Positions 1 through 11,200 of a DNA stretch of 16,938 bases are shown piece after piece (within the stretch, counting starts at the first letter, position 1; every line of letters begins with the position of its first letter). The notes beneath the pieces were generated by a model. That model saw nothing but the letters and a program-made list of their open reading frames with translations. It made no database searches and had not been told where the DNA came from. This DNA comes from Baffinella frigidus (lineage: Eukaryota; Cryptophyceae; Cryptomonadales; Baffinellaceae). The stretch is from NCBI GenBank assembly GCA_026770585.1, contig MU646420.1, positions 54,294 through 71,231 of the forward strand, written 5' to 3'. The position numbers were made by a program, and so were the translations under genes.

Positions 1-300
1 TTTAGGGTGTAGGGTGTAGGGTGTAGGGTGTAGGGGTTAGGGTGCAGGGTGTAGGGTTTAGGGTTTAGGGTCCAATGTTCAAGGTTCAGGGTTCAAGGTT
101 CAAGGTGCAAGGTGCACGCTTCACGGTGCAAGGTTCAAGGTTCAAGGTTCAAGGTTATGGGCTATGGGCCATGGGCCATGGGCCATGGGTTATGGGTTAT
201 GGGTTATGGGTTATGGGTTATTGGTTATGGGTTATGGGTTATGGGTTATGGGTTATGGGTTGTGGGTTATGATGCATGGGTTATGGGTTATTGGGTATGG
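1..300. repeat. 7-bp repeat arrays GTGTAGG, GGTTCAA, TTATGGG
   Basis: 1-60 is mostly GTGTAGG, 75-155 is GGTTCAA/GGTGCAA, 157-300 is TTATGGG, all with a 7-bp period. They lie downstream of amylase exon 17, presumably in its last intron. Confidence 0.95.
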
Positions 301-317
301 GTTTGGGGTTCAGATAG

Positions 318-336
318 ACGTGTATGTGTGTGTGTG

Positions 337-378
<42 letters not shown>

Positions 379-412
379 TGTGTGTGTGACAGAGAGAGAG
401 AGAGCGTGTGTC

Positions 413-446
<34 letters not shown>

Positions 447-626
447 TAGGAGACAGAGAGATAGCGAGAGAGAGAGAGGGTGTCGGGTGTAGGGTGTAGG
501 GCGTATGGTTGAGGGTGTCGGGTTGACACCAGAGGCCGTTGTTCTCGCGAGAGAGAGAGTGAGAGAGAGAGAGCGAGATAGGGAGAGGGAGTGGGACAGA
601 GAGAGAGATAGCGAGAGAGAGAGAGG
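318..626. repeat. GT and GA dinucleotide microsatellites
   Basis: A (GT)n run of about 70 bp (318-388) is followed by alternating GA and GT tracts; a second GA-rich block lies at 545-626. Confidence 0.95.
524..547 (-). repeat. copy of amylase exon 17 3' edge with donor
   Basis: GAGAACAACGGCCTCTG|GTGTC repeats the end of exon 17 (663-683) and its GT. The flanking GTGTAGGGCGTA and GA tracts are repeated with it (478-600 against 605-660). Confidence 0.8.
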
Positions 627-662
627 GTGTAGGGCGTATCGTTGAGGGTATAGGGTGGAGAC

Positions 663-712
663 CAGAGGCCGTTGTTCTCGCCGAGGAGCACCCCCCCGTC
701 CTTCTCGATCAC
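663..712 (-). CDS. amylase exon 17 (residues 492-507, continues outside)
   Basis: Encodes VIEKDGGVLLGENNGL, then the first two bases of a codon before GTCTCC. The family ends with a strand that follows a similar GLY/GLW turn, so one short exon should remain; nothing between 1 and 662 resembles it. Confidence 0.75.
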
Positions 713-3700
713 CTGCGAAGGTTTGAGGTTTAGGGTTCAGGATTTAGAGGTTTCGTGTTTGGTGTTTGGTGTTTTTATTATTGAGTGTTTAGTGTTTAGT
801 GGTTAGGGTCTAGGGTTTAGGGTTTAGGGCTCATGGTAAAAAGTTTAGGTTTTAGGGCTCATGGTGAAGGGTTTAGGGTTTAGGGTCTAGAGTTTAGAGT
901 TGAGGGTTGAGGGTTTAGGGTTTAGGTTGTAGGGTTAAGGGTGTGGGGTTTAGACCTTGTCGGACAAGCCATCGACAAGCTGCACCTTCGTGCCGCGAAG
1001 CGCCCCGCTGTGGAGGCCAAAGAGTTTAGGGTTCGGTGTTGAGGGTTTAGGGTTTAGGGTTGAGGGTTTGGGGTTTGGGGTTTAGCGTTTAGCGTTTAGT
1101 GTTTAGTGTTTGATGTTTAGGGTTTAGGGTTTAGGGTTTAGGGTTTAGGGTTTAGGGAGGGGGGGGGGGCGGCTGACAAGATCTTGTCGGGGAGGATGAT
1201 GTGGCCGTTGGAGACGTTCTCGCAGAAGTTGACCACCGTCAGCACCTTCAAAAGTCAACCAAGGGTCAGCATAGGAGGTCGAATGTCAATCGCGGGTCAG
1301 CTTAGGAGGGCGGTGCTTCAAAAGTCGATTGTGGGTCAGCATGGTTGACTGTGTTCTAGGCGCACTAAACAAAGAAGGAGAAGAAGAAGAAGAAGACGAA
1401 GAAGAAGAAGAAGAAGAAGAAGAAGAAGAAAAAGGAAAAGAAGAAGAAGAAGAAGAAGAAGAAGAAGAAGGAAAACGAGAAGAAGAAAGTCGGCCTTGAT
1501 GTGCGCGATGATCCAGTTGAACGAGGGGCCAAACAGCAGGCTATCAAGTGATTTTCGGCCCATTTCGGGCCGAGTTTCCGTTAACCTTCGCAGAAACCCT
1601 CTTATGTCCCTACGGGTTGCCTACCGTAGGATCCTAGGTCTCATCGCTTAGGGGTTATTCAAAACCCCTTCGGAGTCCGCTGTGTGGCTACCCTCAGTGC
1701 TAATTACGCTGCATTGGTTCCTGTGAACACAGGGAGCTACCATCTCGATGATATGCGTTTTGGCGGTATGAGTTTTGTACCATAAATCGCTTAGATGGAC
1801 GGCTGCGGCGATCAAGTTTATTAGGGTGCGCGACTAGATTCACAAGGAGGGGTACCATGTCGTTGCCCTTGATGCAACGATGCGGTCCAACGACGGGTTG
1901 CCATCCCCTTATCAATTGAGCCGCGTGCCCTAATAACCTGTATCCCAGTTGCCGTCCATCTACACGATTTCTGGTAAAAAAAACGATACAATTAAGCCGG
2001 AAATGAACAGAATGGCGCCAATGCCGCTTGACAATGTGGGGGTCCCAGCCGAATCTTGGTGGTTCAGCCGCCAAGAATCCCTTCGTAGCCCGCTGTGTGG
2101 AAGGGGAGGGGTACCATTTGGTCGCCCTTGATGTGGGCGTGCGCGATGATCCGGTCGAACGACGGGTTCCCGTCCCCTGAGGGAGTCACCTGGTTGGGGT
2201 TTCGGGTTTCGGGTTTCGGGTTTCGGGTTCAGGGCTTAGGGGGTTGCCGTGCCCTTAGGGAGTCACCTGGTTGGGAGATTCGGGTGTGATGTTAAGGGTT
2301 TGGGGGTTGGAGTTTGTGTTTCAGGGTTTGGGGTGTGGGGTTAAGGGTTTGGGGTTTGAGGTTGAGGTTTAAGGGTTTGGGGGTTCGGGTTTAGGGTTCA
2401 GGGTTGAACAGGATGCTGTCCCCTGGGGGAGTAACCTGTTTTGGTGTTCCGGGTTCCGGGTTTCGGGTTCCGGGTATCGTGTTCCGGGTCCCAGGTGTCG
2501 TATTCCGGGTTTCCGGGTGCCGGGGGCGTACGTTGCAGCGGTGGAAATCGCAGTCACGGAGCGCATCGTTGCCTAGTGCCTCGATCACGCAAGGCGGACC
2601 AACCCCTCTAATTAAAATCGCCAATTCGTACATATAAGAGCACTCTTGGTGGGAATTGGAGCCGTGCCGCTCGCTTTTCGGGCGGGAACGTAACCCACTC
2701 TCGTACAAACCTGGACGTGCGTCTACAAACGACATTTAAAAAGAGGGCTTACGTTGCAGCGGTGGAAATCGCCGTCACGGAGCGCGTCGTTGCCTAGTGC
2801 CTTGATCAGCGCCGTGTACCCCTCAGCGACCCGCGGGTCCTTCACGTCATCCTGCAGCATCCGGGTTTCGGGTTTAGCGTTTCGGATTTCGGATTTCGGG
2901 TTTCGGGTTTCGGGTTTCGGGTTTCGGGTTTAGTCGGATTCCGGGTTGGGGGTTCCGGGTTCCGGGTTCCGGGTTCCGTGTCTCGAGGTTTTGAGAGCCC
3001 CATGGAAAAGTGAACGGGTGCCCAAGTTCCCCGCACGGCGGTTGACTAACCCGGGCAGGTTTCATACTCGGGCGGAACTGATCCGGGCAGGCTTTCTACG
3101 TGGACAAGCGAGAATTCAGGGTCCACGACCGCTGGCAAACTTATTTCCGGCATTGCGTATCACCCTACGGTATGACGTACCGTGTGTACCGTGTGTATTA
3201 CTGTAATACCGTGGCACCGTACCGACTGCCGAAGTTGGGTTGACGCCTGAAATAGGACATCCATCCGTGTGGCTGTCTAAGTGGAAGAGCAATATCGCTC
3301 AACTTTGTTCGTCTTGGTGCCGTCAGGCGCTCAGACGATTGGATCACTGGACGCAAGGCTCGAGAGCAATACAGAAGAAGGAGAAGGGATCTGTGCTTTG
3401 AGGGGAACGGTTGACAAACCCGGGCAGGTTTCGTAGAGCTATTCCGGTAGGACTTGTCGCGTTTTCGAATTCGAGATTTCAAGATTTCAGACTTCAAAAA
3501 GGTTTTAAAGGTCGTAAAACGTTTTAAAACACACCGTTTCAAATCGCATGGTACAAATGAAGTCTGAAATTCTCAAATCCCAAATTCGAAAACGCGACAA
3601 GTCCTACCGGAATAGCTCTACCCAGGCGGTAACTGATTCGGGTAGCCTGTGTACGCGATAATGCGAGTATTAGTCAAGTTGGGCGGGGGTTCGTGCCTTG

Positions 3701-5190
3701 AGGGGGAATCGGCGGTTGACATGCATCGAGATCCGGCGTACCCGCCCCTCCTGCTTCCGGTGTGGGGGTTTACGGTTCCGCGTTTCAGGTTTAGGACTTA
3801 GGGCGTAGGGATTGGGAGAATGGTTCAGGGTTCGGGGTTCAGTGTTTCGGGTTTCGGGTTTCGGATTCACGTTTCGGGTTTCGGGTTTCGGGTTTCGGGT
3901 TTCGGGATCCGGTTTCAGGTGTTCAGGCTTCGGCTCCAGGATTTCGGATTTTGGGTGTAAGCGGGGCGGGGCGTGCCTGCTGGCCGTCGTGGACAAAGTG
4001 GAGGCCCGGGATCGTGAATGAGATAACCGCCGACGCGATGTTCGTCTTGAAGTGCTTCCACGAGTCTGCCGCCCGGTCCTGTTGTGGGGTTTCCGGGTGT
4101 CAACGTAAGGAAAATACGTATATGAGTTGTAGTGTACGTACATATTTAGGGGGTTTCGGTTCAGAGGTCGGTCGTGAAATGCTTCCACGAGTCTGCCGCC
4201 CGGTCCTGTTTTGGCGTTTCTGGGTTGAGGGGGTCAAACCCGCAACGGGTTTAGGTCAGGGGTGTGGTGTGGGGGGGTTGGGGTTTTGTGTTGTACGGAT
4301 TTACGGTTTCAGGGTGTCAGGATTTTAAGATTTTAAGATTCCACGAGTCCGCCAATCTGGGCCTAGATGTTGTCCGGCGGTTGACTGATCCGGGTACATT
4401 GTGCACCAAGAAACTGACTGCCTGGTTCCCGCTTTTCGAGGCACGGCTAGTTAAACCTGGATGCGTGGGACTATATATTGACTCTCAGAAGTTTTAAAAG
4501 TGTTTTAAAGAAAGGGTAGGGTGGGCCTTGAGTGGGAGGGTACCTCGTCGTGGTTCTCGAGGAAGCGGACCAGCTTCTTCTGGTAATCCATGTTTGCGTT
4601 CAGGTGCCCTGTCGAGGTTCGGGGTTTGGGGTCAGGGTTTGGGGTTTGGGGTTTGGGGTGTGGGTGTGGGGTTGGGGTATCCTGCCGAGTTTGCGTTGAG
4701 ATGCCCTGCCAAGGTTCGGGGTTGGGGTTTGGGGTTTGGGGTTTGGAGTATGGAGTTTGGGGTTTGGGGTTTGGGGTTTGGGGTTTGGGGTTTGGGGTTC
4801 CGTGTTCCGGGTTGAGGTGTCCTGCCGAGTTTCGGGCTCAGGGTTTCGGGTATCTGGTTTCGGGTCCAGGGTTTCAAGCTTCGGGAATCAGGAGGCCTAC
4901 GAAGCAAAATGTCGGTGAGAAACGAGGACGGCGCCGTAGTTGGAAACACGGACGGTGCCGAAATTACAACCGAAATTAGAGACACGGTACTCCGTGTTCG
5001 CGTTGAGGTGCCCTGCCGAAGTTCGGGTTCCGGGTTCCGGGTTCCGGGTTCCGGGTTCCGGGTTCCGGGTTCCGGGGTTCGGGTCCCGTATTTCGGGTTC
5101 ACCTCCGCCGCGCCCCCTCAGGGATTGACACCAATAGGGGGCAAGGACCTTGCACGGCGGTCACGTCGTGGTCTTTCAGGTGTTTTGGTT

Positions 5191-5265
<75 letters not shown>

Positions 5266-8200
5266 GTTCCGGGTTCCGGGTTCCGGGTTCCGGTTTTTGG
5301 GTTTCGGGTTTCGGGGACCTTGCACGGCGGCGACGTCAGGTTTTGGGTTTTCAGATTCCGAAAATCGGGTATAGGAGGGGGCGAAGACCTTGCACGGCAG
5401 CGACATCGTGCTCCTTGAGACGGTCATAGAGCGTCTTGTCGTAGCAGAAGTCGAACCCGAACTTCTGCTCAGGCGAATCATCGTCCCTATTTAGTAACTG
5501 GGAGTTCGGGGTTCCTAGTTTCTAATTGGGGACTACTTACCACACGAAAACGCTGGAGGGGCCTATTTATATGTGGGGGGGGGAAGGTTGTAAATATTTG
5601 TACCAGGATAAGGTAAAGTAACCTCCTGCCTGGTAAACATTATACCAGGCGTGAGGTTACTTTTATCTTATCCTGGTACAAAGTTGAGCATTTATGTAGT
5701 GAAGACTTTATATGTTAGATTTTAAATAGGCCCCTCCAGCATTCTCGAGTGGTAGAACCCCTAATGAGAAACTAGGAAACCATAATTGGAAAGTAGGGAT
5801 CCGTCGCGTCGTAGCAGAAGTCGAAGCCAAACTTCTGCTCACGGTGTGGGGTTCAGGATGTATGTTCAGGGTTTAGAGTTCAGGGTTTAGTGAATAGAGT
5901 TCAGGGTTGAGGGGTCAAGGTCTTGCCGTAGCAAGGAATCTTGAAGTAGGTTGAAATTTCAAGGATTGGCTCCAATTCCCGTACAAAACGTGGCCCTCGA
6001 TGCACCACCCACTTAGCAGCGAGCGAAGACCTTTTCGCCTTGAATTCAAGGCGAAATCCCGGTGAGGTTCTAGGGCAATAGATACGATTCGAGTACAAAT
6101 AGTTTAGATACACTGTATCCAAGAAGCCTCCGGTGGCTGCTAAGTGGCTGGCGCCCTTTGCTTCCTCGAGGGAGCACGGAATCAACGGCCTGCACGGGAG
6201 TCTCCCGTACGTCCAGGGCGAAAGGGCTGGGGGCTAGGGTCAAGGGGCCCAATGGTAGATTTTAAGTGGGCTGTGCAGGAAATAACAATCAAGAAAATGT
6301 ATATAAAGAAGAGCCGTGGAGGGACTCATAACCTGAAGCTCGTACTCGCGGTCCCAGTAGCACTCCGCGACGTAGCAGAAGGCAGGGTTGAGGGCCTTTG
6401 AGCCCTTGATCGCCGCGGGCCAGAACTGCCCCACGGCCTTGTTCTGCCCGAAAGGCGCTAGCCGCGCGCCCCACGTCTTGTCCAGCACATCCTGCGTTTC
6501 AGGGCGTGATCAGTACTAAGTTTTGGTCACGTCCTGTGTTGGACACACCCGTTAGGACGCGCGCGGTACTGGCGCCGGACGTGATCGATACTGGCTTTGG
6601 ACGTGCCACAGGACGTGCTCAGTACTGAGAAAGTTAGCCGCGCGCCCCACGTCTTGTCCAGCACATCCTGCGTTTCAGGGCGTGATCAGTACCAAGTTTT
6701 GGCCACGTCCTGTTCTGGCCACGGCACTGGGACGCAAGGGTAAAAGCAACCGGGGCATGGCAATGGGCTACAGGTAATAGCAATTGGGCATACCTCGCAG
6801 ATGAGCATGGCCATGCCACACCCAGGACCACGTCTCTCGCACGAGCACCAGCGCCTTCCACAGTCCAGTCCGGTATGCCAACTTCCCTACACCAGAGGAG
6901 GTTTTCCGGAGAGAGAATTGGGGGGGGGGGGGACCTCGCAGATGAGCATGGCCATGTCGCAGCGCACGCCGTCGGCCATGCCCGCCATCTTGTTCAAGAT
7001 CTTGCACATCTCCTCGCGCGCCGCGGGGTTGCCTGGTGTGGGGGTTAGGGGTTGTTGGTTTAAGGTTGACGGCACCCCGTTCGCCTGCCCCGAGATTTTG
7101 TTGAGGGTATGGCGCATTTGCCTCGCGTGCCGCGGGGTTGCCTTGTTTGGGGTTTGGGGTTTGGGGTTTGGGGTTTGGGGTTTGGGGTTTGGGGTTTGGG
7201 GTTCCGGGTTTGGGGTTTAGGGTTTAGGGTTTAAGTAGTTGACCGTAGTTGATCTGAACGGTGTCCTCCCACCCGTCGTAGTACATGTCCTTGCCGTGCG
7301 CGAACACCTTGTCTCCCACCTGCATTCCAGTTCAACGCTTCCACTTACCAGCGACCCAAGATGGTTCCCCCCGGATTCTCGTGTGAAATTCCGGTTGGAA
7401 TCCATAGCAATGGATAAGATTCTAGTACAAATCGTTTAGATGGACTGCATCCGTGAAGACCCCGGTGGCTGCTAAGTGGTAGGGTGTAAGGGTTCAAGCG
7501 GGTCGTCCATCTTTCGGCCGCGCGAAAACAACAGAACCGTGCCAAAGGTAATGGTACACCTTATCTGCGACCTGGATTTCAGTTCGGAGCTTAATCAGTT
7601 GCGAATCCCACATAGCGGGCTACGCAGGGGAAATATGGCCAAATCTAAGCCAGCTTCCGTTACCTTATCTCAAGGAACCCCCTATGTCCCTACGGTACGC
7701 AATCCGACTGTTCAGAGTGTGAATTAGGGTCTAGGGCCTAGGGTCTGAGGTCTAGGGTCTAGGGTCTAGGGTCTAGGGTCCACGGTCTAGGGTCCAGGGT
7801 CTAGGGTCTAGAGTTTAAGGTCTAGGGTCCGGGGCTTCGGGGCTTCGGGGCTTCGGGTCTAGGGATTTAGGGGTTTCGGGTTACGGGTTCAGGGTGAAGC
7901 AGGATTTCCAAGGTTCAGGTTTTAGGGTATAGGGTGTATTATTGCAACCTTGAAGAAGTTCTGGGGCGAGTGCTTGAGAGAGTTTTCGGAACCCTGGACC
8001 AGCAGCTCCGGCTTCTCCTTGGTCCACGGGTGGTCCACCGCCATGTGGTTCGGAACGAAGTCGATCTGCGGTGAGCGTTCGGGGTCGGGTTGGGGGTTTA
8101 GGTTGAGGGTTTAGCGTTTCGGGTTTAGAGTTGAGGGTTTAGGGTGTGGGGTTCAGGGTTTAGAGTTTAGGCGTTAAGGTTTGTTCAGGGTTTAGGCGTT

Positions 8201-11200
8201 AGGGTTTGAGGGGGAAACGCTGCACGCGGCGGGGGAAGAAGCGTTTCGTGCTGCCCTGACACCCCTGTGTACTGAGGGGGTGGAGAGAGACAGAGAGACA
8301 GAGAGAGGGAGAGAGGCGGAGGGGAGGGTGTGTGGGCGTCCCTCTACCACCGTCGCGGCCCAGCCGTGGCCCTGCATTCGTTATGGCGAGTCTGGAAGCT
8401 TCCAGCCCGCATGAAACTAAGGGGACAGCACCGCCATGTGGTTCGGAACGAAGTCGATCTGCGTTGAGCGTTCGGGGTCGGGTTGGGGTTTTAGGGTTAA
8501 GGGTTTAGGGTTTAGGGTGTAGGGTATTGGGTATTGGGTATTGGGTGTGGGGTTTATTTAGGGTTTAAGGATTAGGGTTTAGGGTTTCGGGTTTGGGGTT
8601 TAGGGTTTAGGTTCTTGGGTTCAGGGTTCAGGGTTCAGGGTTTAGGGTTTAGGCGTTAGGGTTGAGGCGTTAGGGTCTGAGGGGGAAACGCTGGACAACG
8701 GCGGGGAAAAAAGCGTTTGGTGTTCCCGCATAAAACTAAGGGGGCAGCACCGTTGACGGAGCGGGAAGCACCGCTTATGGGTGGGGGGGGGGCAACGTTT
8801 ATGCAGGGGGGGGGCACCGATTGTTGATGACATAGCACAACCGCGGAAAGTTGAGGTTCATTGCAGGGATGCCGCAGCGGGATACGAAGGGAAACGTGGT
8901 GCCTGAGCCACCAGGTTCAGTTATTCAATTTGATGGGGGGAAACATACGTCCCTACGGATGGCCCTACTGTAGGGTTGTATGGATTATTCGTGTGTAGCT
9001 TGTTCACGAAATTTCTCTGTAGTCCGCTGGGCGGTCAACGCGGGTGGGACACCTATACATCGGCTAGCCTGCCGCCATCCTTCCCGGCTTACTTTTCAAT
9101 CCCGGTGTCTCACCTAAACCCTAACCCTTAACCCCTATACCCGAACCCCTTGACCTAGCCGTGTCTCACCACGCCCTGGGCATGGGTGCAGTCATCCTCG
9201 TGCGGCCTCACTTAAACCTTAACCATTAATACCTATGCCCCAACCATGTCTACAATCCTGCCCGGTTCAGTTTCCGTCCCGGGGTCTCACCATGAGGCGC
9301 AGGCCCTTGGCATAGTGCAGTCACCCTCGTGGTGTCTCACTTCAACCCTGACCGTAACCCTCAACCCCTTAACCCCAAACATGTGCCACCATCAGGCAAA
9401 GACCCGTGGCATCCATCACAAACGCACTTTTATGTCTCCCAACCCTAATGGGGTCTCACCATGAGGCGGAGGCCCTTTGGATGATATTCCCATGAATGTG
9501 AGGGCCAGGGTTAGTTCTGATCCCTGGGTTCTGGGGACACAACCCCGTGTAGGATGGCCGGAGTGACTTTACACAGTGGGGTCTGACCGGAGTGGCTTTG
9601 AAGAGTGGGGTCTCACCATGAGGCGGAGGCCCTTGGCATGGCACCGATCACGCAGCCGCAAGAGCGCCTCGTCGCCTCCAAAGTCTGTTCGTTGAGGGTT
9701 TAGGGTTTAGGGTTTAGGGGTTAGGGGTTAGGGTTTGGGGTTTGGGGTTTAGGGTTTGGGGTTTAGGGTGTAGGGTTTAGCGTTGTGTTTAGGGTTTCGG
9801 GTTTAGGGTTTGGGGTTCAGGGTTTAGAGTTTAGGGTTTAGGGTTTAGGGTGGCTGGGTGACGGGTTCGGGGTTGGGGTCAGCGTTCAGGGCCGAAGTTT
9901 GCTTTGGGTTTTAGGGGTTAGGGTTTAGGGTTGGGGTGTGGGTTGAGGGTTCGGGGTTGGGGTTAGGGTTCAGGGTGTGAGGCGCACCGGGGGGGGGTTA
10001 AACCTCTTGAACGAATCTACTGTGGAAACGAGAAAAGAGGATCCGTCGAAAAGATGAATGTAATGCGGAGCACGCGGGGCTCGAGGTTTACCCCCCCAGC
10101 GCTCTCCCGCGCTCTCCGGCTAGGACCCACGGATGAGGCGCTCCTCGCAAACGTTTCCAATCTAGTAAAGATGAACATGGTGGGGTCTATGTATCTGCAA
10201 AGCCATCCACGTGCTTCCCTGGGTTCCGTCTGCAGCACTTTCTGGCACCGTAGACCACATCACATCATGGGGTGTATGCAACAGTGCACAGTTACAAACT
10301 GTAGTGCGTGGGGTTGACGCGCAGGAGTCACCCCTCATCATCAGTAACACGGCAACGGTGGCAGGAGCCCGCTGTGTTACCGTGTTACCCCCAACCCTGC
10401 AGGAGTGTCGGGTGGGCGGGTGTTTCTCGCATGGGCGAGGCGGACCTTTGTGGCACGAGTAGTCGGTGACGGCGAAGGGAGAGGAGCACGCTGCCTCGCG
10501 CGGCAGGCCCTGCCGGTAGCGCCGCGCGCCGCGTTAGGCTGTGCGCTGTAGGGTGTGCGCTGTGGGGTGTAGGGTGTGGGGTGTAGGGTTTGGTGTGTAG
10601 GGTTTGGGGTTCAGGGCTTAGGATTGAGGGATCTGGGGTTGAAGGTTTAGGATTTAGGGTGTAGGGTGTAGGGTGTAGGGGTTGGGGGTTGGGGGTTGGG
10701 GGTTGGGGTTCTGGGTTCAGGGTTTAGGGCTGAGGGTTCATGGTTCACGGTTAGGGTCGCACGGGCGCGACAACGCGTTGTGGACCCATGGCGAGCGCTG
10801 AGCCGCGCCATGCCGCTCGCCCCCGGGGATGTCAAGGAACAGGGCATCGGAGCGTGAAAAGGTCCAAGGATGCGGACCGAGCTTCTTCCGCCCGCACGCG
10901 TCCCCTCAGAGAATTAGAGCTGGTGTGGGGGGGTGCTGGGCGGGGTACCTTCATGCAAGGCTCGAGGTCCAGGAGCTTGATGGACTTCTTCATCCCAAAT
11001 TCGCCCGTCTGCCAGACGCCGAGGAAGTAGACAAAGTCGTAGCCGTCCCCCGCGATCCGCTCGAGGTCTGCGTCGGGGAAGTCGTCCAGGGTCGCCGCTG
11101 GCTTCTTGAGCCTGATCTCGTCGATCAACACGCGGGTGTTCACCTGCAGCGCGGGGGCGCATCCTCGGCATGTCAGAAATGCCAGTCCAGGCCGCTCACG

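Noticed and set aside
1-300. A chromosome end
   Set aside because: The TTTAGGG-like repeats are degenerate, mixed with other heptamers, and recur inside introns across the whole window.
75-499. Open frames rich in Gly, Trp and Met, then Cys/Val
   Set aside because: They are translations of 7-bp and GT/GA repeats; a 7-bp period cycles through all frames and gives periodic peptides without any gene.
1336-1563. Open frame with poly-Leu or poly-Phe
   Set aside because: Produced by the GAA/TTC microsatellite running into the exon 14 relic.
660-2860. The scattered exons here seen as a separate gene, for example a large calcium channel
   Set aside because: Short fragments looked ambiguous at first, but joined in order they continue the amylase frame and match its C-terminal beta domain.
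5023-5290. A CRISPR array
   Set aside because: The unit is 7 bp without spacers, and the setting is a eukaryotic intron.
4590-5420. Long frames on both strands through intron 9
   Set aside because: They pass through TTTGGGG and TTCCGGG arrays; only exon 9 and exon 10 pieces are conserved.
10640-10850. A further amylase exon around 10780-10850
   Set aside because: GC-rich and open on the minus strand, but exons 2 and 3 join directly in phase and match the family without it.
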